This document shows positions 1 to 10,913 of a DNA stretch of 64,000 nucleotides, one piece after another; position 1 is the first letter of the stretch; every line of letters starts with the position of its first letter. The DNA is from Artemisia argyi (lineage: Eukaryota; Streptophyta; Magnoliopsida; Asterales; Asteraceae): NCBI GenBank assembly GCA_030686995.1, contig CM060686.1:70894319-70958318 (forward strand), given 5' to 3'. The notes beneath the pieces are model-generated. The model was not told the DNA's origin. It was given only the letters and a program-made list of their open reading frames with translations, and searched no databases. The translations under genes and the position numbers were made by a program.

Positions 1-1428
1 GATGACATCACTCCCGAAAACTACAATGTCACAATTGGCAACAACAATCCCAGAGTCGATTTCAACAAGTTGAATATCACAGAGAAATCATGCAAGATTG
101 TGAAAGATATCCTACTGGCACATCCATGCAAACCACTTCTCACCTGCTCTACTTCAGTTCCACTGTTCTATCTTCATCAGTTCTGGCTTACTGCTCAGAC
201 CAACTTGGATAATGAGTCTTTCACTGTTACCTTAGATAGCCAAGATTACTCTGTAGATCATGACGTTCTTCGAACAGCTCTTCTCATGCCACAAACTGAC
301 AACGAATTTGCTCCGATACTACCTGACCTGGAACTTCTTGACTTCTTCATTGAATTAGGATATGAGGTTGATGATGATGAACCTCTAATCAAGCTTTCCA
401 AATTCAATGTCAAGTATATACCTCAGCCTTGGAGAACATTCTGTTTGTTGGTTGTTAGATCTATATCTGGAAGGAAAAGTGGTCATGAACATCCAAGGCT
501 CGAACACCTGCAAACATTCTGGGGAATGGTGACTCTGACACAGATTGACTTTGCAGTTCCTATCATGAATGATATCGTCTACAGTATTCAGACCGACCGT
601 GTGAAGACTATGATACCATTCACAAGATTCACCAAGCTTATAATTGAACATCTCTGCAAAAGTTCTCCAGAATTCATTAAAAGGATGGCTGATCCTAATG
701 AGCCGAAGCACCTCTTCGAGGACGACTTCACCACCTCATTCATCAAATCGACCACTTCCGCTACCAAGATCAAAGGAATGAGGATTCCCGAATACCTTCT
801 GAATGACAACATTAAGAAAAGGGCGAACTTCAAGTTGTATGATCTGGCTTTCAAAGGGGAACTGGAAGAAGCAACAATAAAGACTCGTAGCAAAGGAAGT
901 GTAAAGTCTGGGAGTACCACGAGCACCACTGGATCACCTCATACAAGATCTAAGTCTGCTACAAAGGCAAAACCCAAGACTACTACCACACCTAAACCTA
1001 CATCCAAACCTAAACCTGCTACCAAATCTAAGAAGAAGGCAACTCCTGAGTACTTTATTCGGGATGAACCTACTCCTCCACCTTCTGACACTGAGTCCGA
1101 GTTTGATACTGAATCTAATGAAGAAGAACCAGACTATGAACTGAGATACAGAGCACCTGATGAAGGATTTCCTGCAACAGAGATTGCAGTACAACAAAGT
1201 CTGGAAACTTATGAAGAAGAGACAAGGAGAAGAAAAGGAGTCACTATCAATGAGCCGAATGATGATAAAGACGAACCAATCGTTGAACCATTAGTCGATA
1301 AATGCAAACTGAAGAGCATAGTTGTCGACACTAGAGCTGAAGAAAAGCAGCTTAGGAAAGAACAGAGGAAAGCAAGTCTTGAAAGCCGACTTCTATCACA
1401 TCCTCCAACACCACCACCTATCGATTAG
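1..1428 (+). CDS. Retrotransposon aORF, N-terminal part (open at the left edge)
   Basis: The frame is open from base 1, so the true start lies to the left. The in-frame TTG at 70 is not a credible start. It encodes the N-terminal globular domain of a retrotransposon-borne protein of unknown function. Landmarks are a VPLFYLHQFWLTAQ block near residues 50-65, which aligns with FW-containing blocks in the aORFs of D (19657) and C (51358), and a later PWRTF...L segment. After about residue 290 it turns into a Lys/Thr/Pro-rich linker and an acidic segment. It ends at TAG (1426-1428), but the same frame resumes at once and runs to 4080, so this is probably one protein with a nonsense codon. No catalytic motif was recognised. 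Confidence 0.7.
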   Translation, partial: DDITPENYNVTIGNNNPRVDFNKLNITEKSCKIVKDILLAHPCKPLLTCSTSVPLFYLHQFWLTAQTNLDNESFTVTLDSQDYSVDHDVLRTALLMPQTDNEFAPILPDLELLDFFIELGYEVDDDEPLIKLSKFNVKYIPQPWRTFCLLVVRSISGRKSGHEHPRLEHLQTFWGMVTLTQIDFAVPIMNDIVYSIQTDRVKTMIPFTRFTKLIIEHLCKSSPEFIKRMADPNEPKHLFEDDFTTSFIKSTTSATKIKGMRIPEYLLNDNIKKRANFKLYDLAFKGELEEATIKTRSKGSVKSGSTTSTTGSPHTRSKSATKAKPKTTTTPKPTSKPKPATKSKKKATPEYFIRDEPTPPPSDTESEFDTESNEEEPDYELRYRAPDEGFPATEIAVQQSLETYEEETRRRKGVTINEPNDDKDEPIVEPLVDKCKLKSIVVDTRAEEKQLRKEQRKASLESRLLSHPPTPPPID

Positions 1429-1455
1429 TCAGAACATGTAGGGGCTACAAGCAGT

Positions 1456-4080
1456 ATGGTTCCTCCAACAACGTCTGAATCAGCTCCTCAACCTGATGAC
1501 AACGTTAAGGATACAGACAAGACTGAAGATGTCCACATGACTGAGACTGCTACTTTAGAGGAGAATGTTGGCGGTCAAGAGAACTTAGCTACGGATCAGG
1601 AACATGAATATCTTATTACTCCAGAGTTTCTTGCACGAGAAGCAGAGGAAGCAGAGGAACGTCGTCGAAAGGAAAACGAAGAGAAGAACGCGTTCGACAC
1701 CAACATGTTTCTTAAGTCATCTTCTCAGCAGACCTCCTCAGCACAACCTCCACCTCCTCAAGACTCTCCGCCAAAGGATCCAACTCCTCCTGCTTCTTCT
1801 TCAGACTCTCACAACGAGTCTTCGTCCGAATCATCACCAGAGCACTCATCACCCACACCATCTGAAACCGCATCTAAACAGCATTCGATCAATGAACCAA
1901 AACAACAAGTTGATCTTCAGGAGCAAGTGAACAAACTCACCGACATGGTTACCAAACTTACTAAACAAGTTGAGGAATTCCAGGATTCTACGCAGCTGAT
2001 TGACAAGTTCTTAAAATCTGATTACGAAGGTTTTATCAGAACTGCAACACATGATTTTCTCACTGATAATCTGGTCGAGATGATCACTCCTGAAGTTGAA
2101 AACCTTCTCAAACCAATCAATGACAACTTGGATCATAGAATTAGAAGTGTCACGAAGAAAATGTTGTCTACTACACCCTTCACGCTTCACACCGCAAAAT
2201 CTTCTACTGTGGCTCCAACCGTCCAAGAATTGTCCCTCAATGACATGCTTGTCAAAATCTTCGACAACCTTGCCACCAAAACCACACAGACAGCTGAAGA
2301 AAAAGGCCTGTATGATGCTATGGTAGCTTATATGTCAAAAGAGTCATGCAAAGATGCTGCTGGATCCCGAAAACGGACAAGAAAAGATGACGATCCTGAC
2401 CCAAACTCCAAAGGCAAGAAACCGAAGTCTGGAACAGGTCCCTCATCCTCTCTACAACCACAGAAGGACTCCACTCCTCCTGGAACTCAACAACAACCCT
2501 CAGCTACTGGTGAAGGTCAAACCGAAGATGAAGAAATGTTCATGGAACAAACTGATGACTTCCAAGATCAACTTGACACCGATTACCGAGCTCCACCTAC
2601 TCATGATTCTCATGCTGGTCCATCATCACCGTCCAAAGCCAAAGACAAAGATGCTACATCCAAGTCTAAGAAATCCAAGAAGAAAACACGTCATTCATGG
2701 CTCGACAATGATGACAATCCTCAGAATGATTGGCTTACAGAAATGGTCCAAGCTCAACCTCCTCTGGAAGAAGAAGAACCTCTTCCTGGTAACACTCTTC
2801 AGTTCACCCAGGTCATTATGAAGGATATTCACATCAACAAACTCACAAAGGCGGAGCTTAGGAGAATCAATAGGGATGCACAAGAATTCCTCAAGAAAAG
2901 ATCTGGAAACAAAGTCGAATACGAATATCACATGCAGAATATAGCTAGTGCAATGTCTGCCGACTTTGACTGGTTAAATCCTGAAGTGAATATCGATCTA
3001 AGTTCCAAGAATCATGAAAAACCTTACTTCACCGACTGGACCAAACCATTACCGTTGAAAGGATTTCCTGACAAATCGAAGATACCTTACAGCTTCTTCT
3101 TCAACAAAGATCTTCGTAACATCCAGCTCACTCAAGAGATATCCAAGAAGAAATATGCTTCCTCACTCACAATCTCAGTACCAGCCGCTAGATACGAAAT
3201 TCCAGCCATTGAAGAAACCACCCGTATTTTCAGCAACTCCATCGTTGCTTACGACAGAGATGCTCTACACGGAATTCAACATTGGCCTGATCGTCGTCGT
3301 CTCGGTTATACAAGCAGATTAGGAGAGACATCATTGGAAAATGTGAAGCAGAAATCAAAGATCATCGCTATCTTGGAGATTCAGCAGTCGAAACGGTTTA
3401 ACTACATATTCATGCGTGAAATTGTTGTTAAACGACAAGATGAAAAGAAGCACAAGTTCTCCGAAGCAGACTTTCCCAACCTTTATCTCAATGACATAGA
3501 AGATATGTATCTTGAAAAGGTTCAGAGTAGAATGCGCGGATTCGATAGAGACGTTCAGTACAACTTCATGGCATCGCTACTTCTTTACATCCGACGACTG
3601 ATTGTTCAAGAAAGAGTGGAAGATCTTCAGCTTGGAGTGGAGAGTTACCAACAAAAGATCAATTTGACAAAGCCACAGTTCTACTTTGATGGTCTCTATG
3701 ACACACCACAGTTTACTCTCATCCAAGAACCATTTGGCTTCACCTACATCAACAGCAAAAAGCTACAAAGCTTCATGAGGTTCGATGAGGTACATAAATT
3801 CTGTGATGTTACACTCAAGTTTGTTCGTGATGGGCTTGTCAAAAGGTTGAATGATGATCGACGTAAGATAGCTAAGGGGGAACAACCTAGATGGAAATCC
3901 AGCTCCAGAAGACAAGTTCGTAACTTTGTCTTAAAGATTGAAGAACGGTTATTTCGACGGGAACAGATCAGACGACTGGAAAGCTACATCGGTGCCAGAC
4001 CATCGTTTCCTGTCAGAAACTTCGAAAGACCAGAACCTCAGTTCACTAACTTCAATGCTCCACTTCCAGACGAAGAATAA
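1456..4080 (+). CDS. Retrotransposon aORF, C-terminal part
   Basis: This 874-residue segment is in the same frame as 1-1428, with only nine sense codons between the TAG and this ATG. The first 490 residues are low-complexity (Ser/Pro, Gln/Glu, acidic and Lys-rich patches) with a short heptad-like stretch, LQEQVNKLTDMVTKLTKQ, near residues 155-172. The last ~370 residues are globular, with DRDALHGIQHWPDRRRLGY, LQLGVESYQQKINLTKPQ and a basic, Arg-rich C-terminus. From memory, this C-terminal type is abundant in Asteraceae retrotransposon annotations as a hypothetical protein. Its role is unknown. A gag-like or nucleic-acid-binding function is possible but not shown. No zinc knuckle, protease or polymerase motif is present. 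Confidence 0.7.
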   Translation: MVPPTTSESAPQPDDNVKDTDKTEDVHMTETATLEENVGGQENLATDQEHEYLITPEFLAREAEEAEERRRKENEEKNAFDTNMFLKSSSQQTSSAQPPPPQDSPPKDPTPPASSSDSHNESSSESSPEHSSPTPSETASKQHSINEPKQQVDLQEQVNKLTDMVTKLTKQVEEFQDSTQLIDKFLKSDYEGFIRTATHDFLTDNLVEMITPEVENLLKPINDNLDHRIRSVTKKMLSTTPFTLHTAKSSTVAPTVQELSLNDMLVKIFDNLATKTTQTAEEKGLYDAMVAYMSKESCKDAAGSRKRTRKDDDPDPNSKGKKPKSGTGPSSSLQPQKDSTPPGTQQQPSATGEGQTEDEEMFMEQTDDFQDQLDTDYRAPPTHDSHAGPSSPSKAKDKDATSKSKKSKKKTRHSWLDNDDNPQNDWLTEMVQAQPPLEEEEPLPGNTLQFTQVIMKDIHINKLTKAELRRINRDAQEFLKKRSGNKVEYEYHMQNIASAMSADFDWLNPEVNIDLSSKNHEKPYFTDWTKPLPLKGFPDKSKIPYSFFFNKDLRNIQLTQEISKKKYASSLTISVPAARYEIPAIEETTRIFSNSIVAYDRDALHGIQHWPDRRRLGYTSRLGETSLENVKQKSKIIAILEIQQSKRFNYIFMREIVVKRQDEKKHKFSEADFPNLYLNDIEDMYLEKVQSRMRGFDRDVQYNFMASLLLYIRRLIVQERVEDLQLGVESYQQKINLTKPQFYFDGLYDTPQFTLIQEPFGFTYINSKKLQSFMRFDEVHKFCDVTLKFVRDGLVKRLNDDRRKIAKGEQPRWKSSSRRQVRNFVLKIEERLFRREQIRRLESYIGARPSFPVRNFERPEPQFTNFNAPLPDEE

Positions 4081-4250
4081 CTTGGTACATTTGGTCATAT
4101 TTTTTCAATATCAATTGTTTCATTGATTGAATCATTTTTTCCATTATGGTTTGTGCACACATAACAGTGTACAACCCGTGCTTGTAATTAAAGGACCCTG
4201 AGGTACGCTTCAGTGCCTCAATCCTAAATATAAGGAGCGAAGGCTTCTTA

Positions 4251-4304
4251 CTTTTGAGTAGAATTAATCAAACATTTATGATTTTTCATAATTCTACTCA
4301 AAAG
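4251..4304. repeat. Perfect 16-bp inverted repeat with 22-nt loop
   Basis: CTTTTGAGTAGAATTA at 4251-4266 is exactly complementary to 4289-4304. It lies about 170 bases after the aORF stop. It could act as a transcript-end or RNA hairpin, but only the symmetry is seen. Confidence 0.8.
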
Positions 4305-4619
4305 GACAAGTATTTCACCTCAATACGACCTAATCACTTGTTGAGGGGGAGCACTTGTCAAAACATAATACTTTGCTCAAAATCAAAAGTTCTTGATGTA
4401 TCTCCCCATAAGACTCAAAAGGCATATTTTAATCCAAAAAAAAAAAAAATTTTGTCAAAAACACCATCTTATATGCTATTTTTGAGGGGGAGAAAATGAA
4501 AAGGTGATTAAAACATACGAAGTCAAAGCTTTAAGTTGTATCATGTGCGAGCTAGACTCAGTATTAACCCAGGAATTGACGAGATAATACAAGTTAGTAA
4601 CATCGAAAGGACTTATCCT

Positions 4620-4823
4620 CGACGGGTAATAACATCAAGTTAGTTACTAGAGCTAGTTGTCACCTAAAAGCTGACAATGCATCTCTTTAACTAACCACGT
4701 AAGCGTGTCTCGAAAAGGATATGTCTTAGTAGAAAAGTACCGTCTCGAGAAACTTTCTGTGGACTTGATCAGGCCGGGTAATAATTTCAAGCTAGTCTAA
4801 CTAGTGATGTAAGCGTGTCTCGA
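4620..4823 (+). repeat. Two-copy structured module
   Basis: CGGGTAATAA followed by TCAAG occurs near 4623 and again near 4775. Each copy is followed by a stem and then GTAAGCGTGTCTCGA (4699-4713 and 4809-4823). The stem differs between copies: GTTAGTT/AACTAAC with a nested TTGTCA/TGACAA in the first, CTAGT/ACTAG in the second. Both keep self-complementarity between identical flanks. Confidence 0.5.
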
Positions 4824-6385
4824 ATCGGTCGTGTTCACGGAAAGTGGATCAATTCAAAAGTGATTGCTCCTCCCGCATGTGCAAATTTATTTAAACACTT
4901 ATGAGCACATGTGCAGGGGGAGCCCTTCAAAAGTGTACATAAAACTCTCAAAGTGTTAACCAAAATATTTGATTATCACAAACACCTTGAGAGATTTTTC
5001 AATCAAAGGTTTCTTGGCTAACTGTCGGAGTTATAAGGTGATTAAGATAGGAATATCCGTCCTATGATCCGCCAGAGCCGGAGGGATCTACCCAAGGACA
5101 TCTCCCATAGTTAGAATTAGAAGTCCTTAGGTATGATACAGAAAAAGGAGAAATGAATGAAAGGGAAAGAAGGAGTTGAAGAATTAAAAAGAAAAGTAAA
5201 GTAAAGGGTGAAAAGAAATAGCCCTCCATATGTTCAACCTTAGGGCAGACACCGGGTTCAATACGTATGCTACTGGTTGTTGCAAAAGACAACACCGGTA
5301 TTGAAGACAAAGTCGTCATGGACCCAGTGACGCAATGCACTAAACCTTCTTAACCACTCAAGTTCTCTTAAAAGGACTTGTTTCATTCTCACAGGGGAAC
5401 CCGCGTAACCTATCGACCTATCTCTTAGAGACGGTTGATATTGAAGAAGGACATCCCCAGTCTCCGCATAGGAAACCTAGGTGTGCACTTATAGAGTCTA
5501 GAGCCTTGAGATACATCAAAGATCTCTTAGGAACACTTAGTATTTCTGCAACTGGTGTTCTACATCAATGGGCATCAGTTGTAAATTATCGAGTCCTTCG
5601 CAGATCTCAGCAATCTGCCTAGAACGTTTATGAGAGGATTACGTAAGTACTTCTCAATGATTGAACGGAAATCCTGCCAGGGTCAACATCAAACAGCCCT
5701 GACAGCAGGTCACTTCGGTAATCCCACAAGGGTTACGCTTAGTGTTTGCGGTGGTTCCATTACGGTCTACAGTCGTGGAGTGATCCCCAGCGACTCACCC
5801 AGTCATTGAGCTACCTAGTAGGTCTCGTAAGCTCCTTCGGGAGTATCTGATATGGGAACGGCCTGGATAAGGATTAGAAGGAGTCTTCACAATATGCTGT
5901 TGATGAGCTCTAATTCCTTATCCGTAAGTACCGGTGATTTATTGCTAACTGTCTACTCGCAGGTACCTCACTTCCATGATGACGGATTCCACATGCTCAT
6001 ACATGCATCTTGCTATCATCAAAAGCTCCCTCAAAGATCAAAGCAACACAAAGTTCAAAGTAAGATTCTACGCCAAAAAGAAGAATCTACAAAGTTTAAA
6101 GACCAAAGATCTTAAGTGAAAGAAAGGGACTATGTGCATGTATAAGTCTGAATTCAAAAGATGTATGAGCATGTTGGAATGGTGGACAACCACCACAGAC
6201 GCAGGAGTGACGAATGGCAGAGTACTTCGTAACACAATCACTACAACATCATCAAAGAACAAAGACAAAGAGCAAAGTATATCCAACATTATTCTTATCA
6301 TTTCTGAAGACGTCTAAAGCTATGAAAGTCAAAGATTAAGACAAAGACGTCAAGCAACCTTGATGACCGACCCTTAGGGGGAGAT

Positions 6386-6741
6386 TGTTGGAACCATAGT
6401 TTTACTATTTTATCAAGTCTCGGTCATTTGTAATAATGCTAGGTTGCTTAGTCATTATTTACTTTCATTTACATTTTGTATTAAGTTTACTAGGCTTAAG
6501 TATGTAGTCCATGGGCCTCAAAGCCCATACGATTTGTAAGGAGGGAAGGAGTAGGAATGTTGCCCTAGCTCCTTTCCTATAAATACTAGTCTTAGGCCTC
6601 TTGTAAACTTGGTTGGTTATTTGAAAACATTAAGGAAACTCTTGCATTTCATTTTCTCAAATTTCTCATAATCATCCCACTCTCATTCTCATCTCATTTC
6701 TTTATCAATCATACTTGTGTTTACAAAATGGTGACCTAACA
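6386..6741 (+). repeat. 3' LTR of element A
   Basis: It starts TGTTGGAACC directly after a GGGGGAGAT purine tract and ends near CCTAACA. A TATA box, TATAAATA, lies at 6578-6585. The length is about 356 bp. The partner 5' LTR lies outside the window, so neither a TSD nor an age can be read. Confidence 0.7.
6578..6585 (+). promoter_or_regulatory. TATA box in LTR of A
   Basis: TATAAATA is about 190 bases into the LTR, a normal place for the U3 promoter of a copia element. Confidence 0.5.
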
Positions 6742-8716
6742 TCAAAGGAGTGCTTATGAAGCAGAAAAGCAAAAGGCTACATTCACATTTAACTCTCATA
6801 GTACTTTGGATCAAAGTACTGCTGAACCAGTTGACAGTACTTCCAATGTCTTCAGTACATCAAATTTGATCAATGCTGATGATTGTAATCCTGATGATTT
6901 AAATGATCCAAACATGCCTGAGTTAGAAGACATTGATGATGAGCTTAATGCTGAAGGCATCTTTTCAAATTCTCATGAAGATCCTGACCTCACAAATTTG
7001 GAAAATGATCTTGAAGTTCCACCAACTCCTACATTAAGAGTTCACAAAGATCATCCTGCTAGTCAAGTCATTGGACCTTCCACTTCAGGAGTGATCTCAA
7101 GAACAAAAGCTAAAGGTCTTTCTAATCAACATACTGCTTTACTTAGCTTTGTTTATAAACAAAACAGGGTGAATCATATGGATCAACAAATGTGCCAATT
7201 TGCTTGCTTTCTATCTCAAGTAGAACCTAAGAAGGTCTCTCAAGCATTAGCTGAGGAGAGTTGGGTTGAAGCCATGCAAGAAGAACTTCTACAATTCAAA
7301 CTTCAAGAGGTTTGGGTATTATGTGATTTACCAGATGGAAAGAGATTAATTTGTACAAGATGGGTTTTTAGGATTAAGAGAGATGAAAGAGGGAATGTCA
7401 TCAAGAACAAAGCAAGATTGGTTGCACAAGGATATAGACAAGAAGAAGGAGTGGACTATGATGAAGTGTTTGCTCATGTAGCAAGAATTGAAGCTATAAG
7501 GTTATTTCTTGCTTTTGCATCTTATATGGGATTTCCTGTTTACCAAATGGATGTCAAAAGTGCCTTTCTTTATGGCACCGTTACAGAAGAAGTTTATGTT
7601 AAACAACCCCCTGGTTTAGAGGATCCTGCACATCCAAACAAAGTCTATAAAGTTATTAAGGCTCTGTATGGCCTCCATCAAGCTCCTAGAGCTTGGTATG
7701 AAAGACTCTCCACTTTTCTATTGCAACATGGTTACAAGAGAGGTGCAATTGATAAGACTTTTTTTTTTATCAAGAGAGACAAAAAGGATATTAGGCTTGT
7801 TCAAGTTTATGTGGATGACATTATTTTTGGAGCCACAAAATAGTCAATGGTGAAAGAATTTGAAGAGCTCATGCAACAAGAGATTCAAATGAGTTCCATG
7901 GGTGAATTAACTTTCTTTTTGGGGCTTCAAGTTAAACAATCCAGTAGTGGAATCTTCATTAGTCAAGATAAGTATGTCACTGACATTCTTAAAAGGTTTA
8001 AATTCACCACTGTCAAGCCAGCCTCCACACCTATTGATGCTACTAAAGCATTAGGAAAAGATGAAGATGGAGAAGATGTGGATGTTAAACTTTACAGATC
8101 AATGATTGGTTGCCTTATGTACTTAACTGCATCTTGACCTGACATCACATTTGCTATATGTTTATGTGCAAGACATCAAGTCAAACCCAAGGTTTCTCAT
8201 ATGGATGCAGTCAAGAGGATTTTTAGGTATCTCAGGCAACAACCTACGTTAGGATTGTGGTATCCTAGGCATTCACCTTTTCACTTGGAAGCTTTTTCAG
8301 ATAGTGACTATGCAGGTGATAATTATGATAGAAGATCAACCATAGGAGGATGCCAATATCTTGGAAGGAGATTAGTCTCATGGCAATGTAAGAAACAAAC
8401 AATTGCAGCAACATCATCCACTGAAGTAGAATATGTTGCTGCTGCAAGTTGTTGTTGATAAGTACTTTGGTTGCATAATCAACTCTTGGATTATGGATCC
8501 AATTTTAAGAATACTCCTATCAACATTGACAATGAGAGTACAATTTGCATTGTGAAGAATCCTGTTTATCATTCCAAGACTAAGCACTTTCAAATTAGAC
8601 ATCACTTTATTTGTAATTACTATGAGCACAAGCTTATTAATGTGATTAAAGTCCACACAAATGATAATGTAGCTGATTTACTCACAAAGGGATTTGATGT
8701 TTCAAGAATCATTTAG
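6742..8716 (+). pseudogene. Copia reverse transcriptase-RNase H (element D)
   Basis: One frame runs through with four in-frame stops (7841, 8135, 8456 and 8459). The domains are an acidic linker, RT palm with WVFRIKRDERG, GYRQEEGVDYDEVFAHVARIE and [10 protein letters not shown], catalytic YVDDIIFG, the FFLGLQVKQ block and RNase H with SDSDYAG, STTEVEYVAA-like SSTEVEYVAA and the terminal ADLLTKGFD. Compared with element C, the 8135 TGA replaces Arg and the 8459 TAA replaces Gln. FAHVAR has His where the usual copia motif is FAPVAR. The 5' end is truncated by insertion of A, so integrase is missing. It copied element RNA into DNA when intact. Confidence 0.9.
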
Positions 8717-8751
8717 TGTAAGTATTGGTATGATCAACTATTAGGCTACAT

Positions 8752-8832
8752 TTAAGGGGAGGATTTAGTTTAGTTTAGAATACTTTCTTCGAGGCTTTTT
8801 GAAAGTATATGCTTTGTTTGAGGGGAGGCAAC
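8752..8832 (+). other. Internal polypurine-tract-like sequences after pol (element D)
   Basis: TTAAGGGGAGGAT (8752-8764) and TTTGAGGGGAGGC (8817-8829) follow the RNase H stop but are not next to an LTR. Element C has the same two motifs at the same place (53108-53120 and 53145-53159, minus strand). They are probably internal PPT copies. Confidence 0.55.
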
Positions 8833-10787
8833 ACGGTTATTTTAAAGATATACTTTGATGTATCTGTTTGTGGAAAGTACTGCTTTGTACTCAATGAAAG
8901 TACTGCTTAGTCCTAGATGGAAAATACTGCTCTTTTGTCGGATACTGTTCAACGGTAAAAAATATGGGATAAAAAGTAACAAACTTGCTACGGAGGGGAT
9001 ATGTAACACCTAAAATCTAAGAACATGTGAAAAGACCAAAATGCCCTTACAAATTTGAAATTTAATTAAAAGCTTATTAAAGTCTCTAAATAAATCCCAA
9101 ACTTCAAGCAATGCACAAGTAATGATCCAAAATAATTTTAACAACTTTATTTAACATTTATAAAAGCTACAAAATGACCAAAATACCCTTAATAGGGCCG
9201 ATTGGATTAATATTAGTTTTAATGCCATTTATTTTGATTTTAAAGGATAAATATGAGATAATTAAGGAAGTATATCACCAATAATATTTTTGTTAACCAA
9301 AGCCACGAAATTTCTGGACCAAGGACTATCCTCACATGGCATACCCCTTTTAAAAAGATTTCCATACATTTTATTTCCAAACCCTATTAGCCGATCCATA
9401 ATAAAAACACACAAAGAAATCCCTAGCCTCCATTCGACCACCATAATATTTCTCAGCAATTTTCTGGGTTCAAACACAATCCAAAGAAGCTAGTAAAAAT
9501 CCCTTTTTGATTTGTTGAAGCCTTACACGATCGTGGCATTGTTTTCTTTGTGTCGAGCCATATAATAAGGTAATTTTGGTTACACCTCTTTCGACCTCTA
9601 TAAAATTCATCTATCATTTTTCTGATGTTCCTTACATTAAATAAGACCCACGAAAATTGGTTTCAAGGTTGGAAGATCATTGGTGAAGTCGTGGTGATTT
9701 TTGGATCATTTTGGTTACACGCGTATGCTATAATTCGTACAGCTCTCTCCACACGTTCCAAAATTTATTTGGTATTTTTCTCAGGTCCCTTATACCTTAT
9801 AAACACCATATAAAATGTTTCATTCGATCCATGCATATTCTATATCATATTCGTGAATTGAATCATAAAAACGAGTATAAATTGTGAACAACACCATGCG
9901 ACCCATAAAAATTCCAACTAAAATTTATTTACACTTGTTATAATGTAATATGACGTGGAAAATTATTGGAAGAATTAACATGGCTTGGATCCCTTGTTTT
10001 TGAATTATTTTTGGTTAATTGGTTTTTGTATAAAACGTATAAAAAGAAATGGAAAAATTCCATACGATCTGATTTTGGAGGGTTAGGGTTTGTTTTTAAT
10101 AATATTAAATGGCTTCCAATGATTATGTAATGATTAAAATGGATTAGATGGATTAGGGTTTCGATTTCATGTATTTAAGGTTTATACGATTTGTATAAAA
10201 AGTTTTGGGTGAGTTTTGTAAACTTTATAACTTAAGGGTTAATTCTGGAACTTAATTTGGGCTGTATACTATTTGACAAAAATATATGATGAGGGTGCTA
10301 AGTGTAAGTTTTACATTTAAATGGATTAAAATGTATTTTAAACTTAATTAGGGTTTGTTTTGTAAATAATTAAAAGAGAGGGACTAAAAATGTAATTTTC
10401 AGAAACTTGGAGCTGTTTTGAGTAATTAAATATATTCAGAGGATTATGTGTCATTTTGATAAATTAATGGCTTAATATGTAATTATTAATAATTAAAAGT
10501 TGAAATTGTAAATTAAAGGGTTAAATATGTAACTTTGATAACTTGAGGGACTTAATGTGTAAATTATGAATAATTGAAGTATCCATTCGAATAACATCCT
10601 AAAATAAGTGCTCATTATGTAAAATTGATAAGTTAAGGGTTTAATGTGTAACTTTGAATACTAAAAGGTTTAAAGTGTAATTTTAGAAAGTAAAGGGTAT
10701 AAAATGTAAAGTTGTGAAACCCTAAGGACTAAATGGGTAAAGGTGCTAAAAGATACTTTAGTTCCATAAATAATGATGAATAATCCA

Positions 10788-10913
10788 ACTTTCTAAATAT
10801 GGAAACTTACTAAATATGGAAACTTACTAAATATGGAAACTTTCTAAAAGTGGAAACTTACTATTTATGGGAACCTGCTTAAAATGGAAAGTTACTTAAA
10901 ATGGAAAGACTTG
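10788..10913 (+). repeat. Short tandem repeat, ~18-bp unit
   Basis: About six degenerate units of the form ACTTACTAAATATGGAA lie in the LTR of F. The same array is in the 3' LTR at about 17762-17886. Confidence 0.75.

Larger units (their letters stand above)
4081..6385 (+). other. Long 3' noncoding region of element A
   Basis: This 2.3-kb stretch separates the aORF from the PPT. It has no convincing coding sequence, although short ORFs occur. It is rich in inverted repeats: a 16-bp perfect hairpin (4251-4304), a two-copy module around 4620-4823 and several GC-rich hairpins near 5230-5300 and 5700-5850. It also has scattered G-rich patches of GAGGGGGAG type (4342, 4485 and 4914) that resemble internal polypurine tracts. 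It differs from the structured array of elements D and C. Confidence 0.6.
1..6741 (+). mobile_element. Element A: Ty1-copia-like LTR retrotransposon, 3' part
   Basis: Only the 3' half is in the window: aORF (1-4080), long 3' noncoding region, purine-rich tract at about 6374-6385 and a 3' LTR (6386-6741). It is inserted in the pol of element D, because copia RT coding sequence begins directly after its LTR. The copia assignment is an inference: the aORF shares its N-terminal domain with those of D and C, which are copia by their RT. The PPT-LTR junction also has the same GGGGAGATTG-type form. No pol of A is visible. The outer LTR edge is placed at CCTAACA (6741) because it mirrors the TGTTGG start, and a few bases of uncertainty remain. 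Confidence 0.75.

Noticed and set aside
70..72. TTG at 70 as the start of the A aORF
   Set aside because: The frame is already open from base 1, so the start is outside the window.
9262..9813. Short ORFs present twice (9262-9813 and 16237-16788)
   Set aside because: They lie in the two LTR copies of F and overlap on both strands. Identity reflects the young LTRs, not coding conservation.
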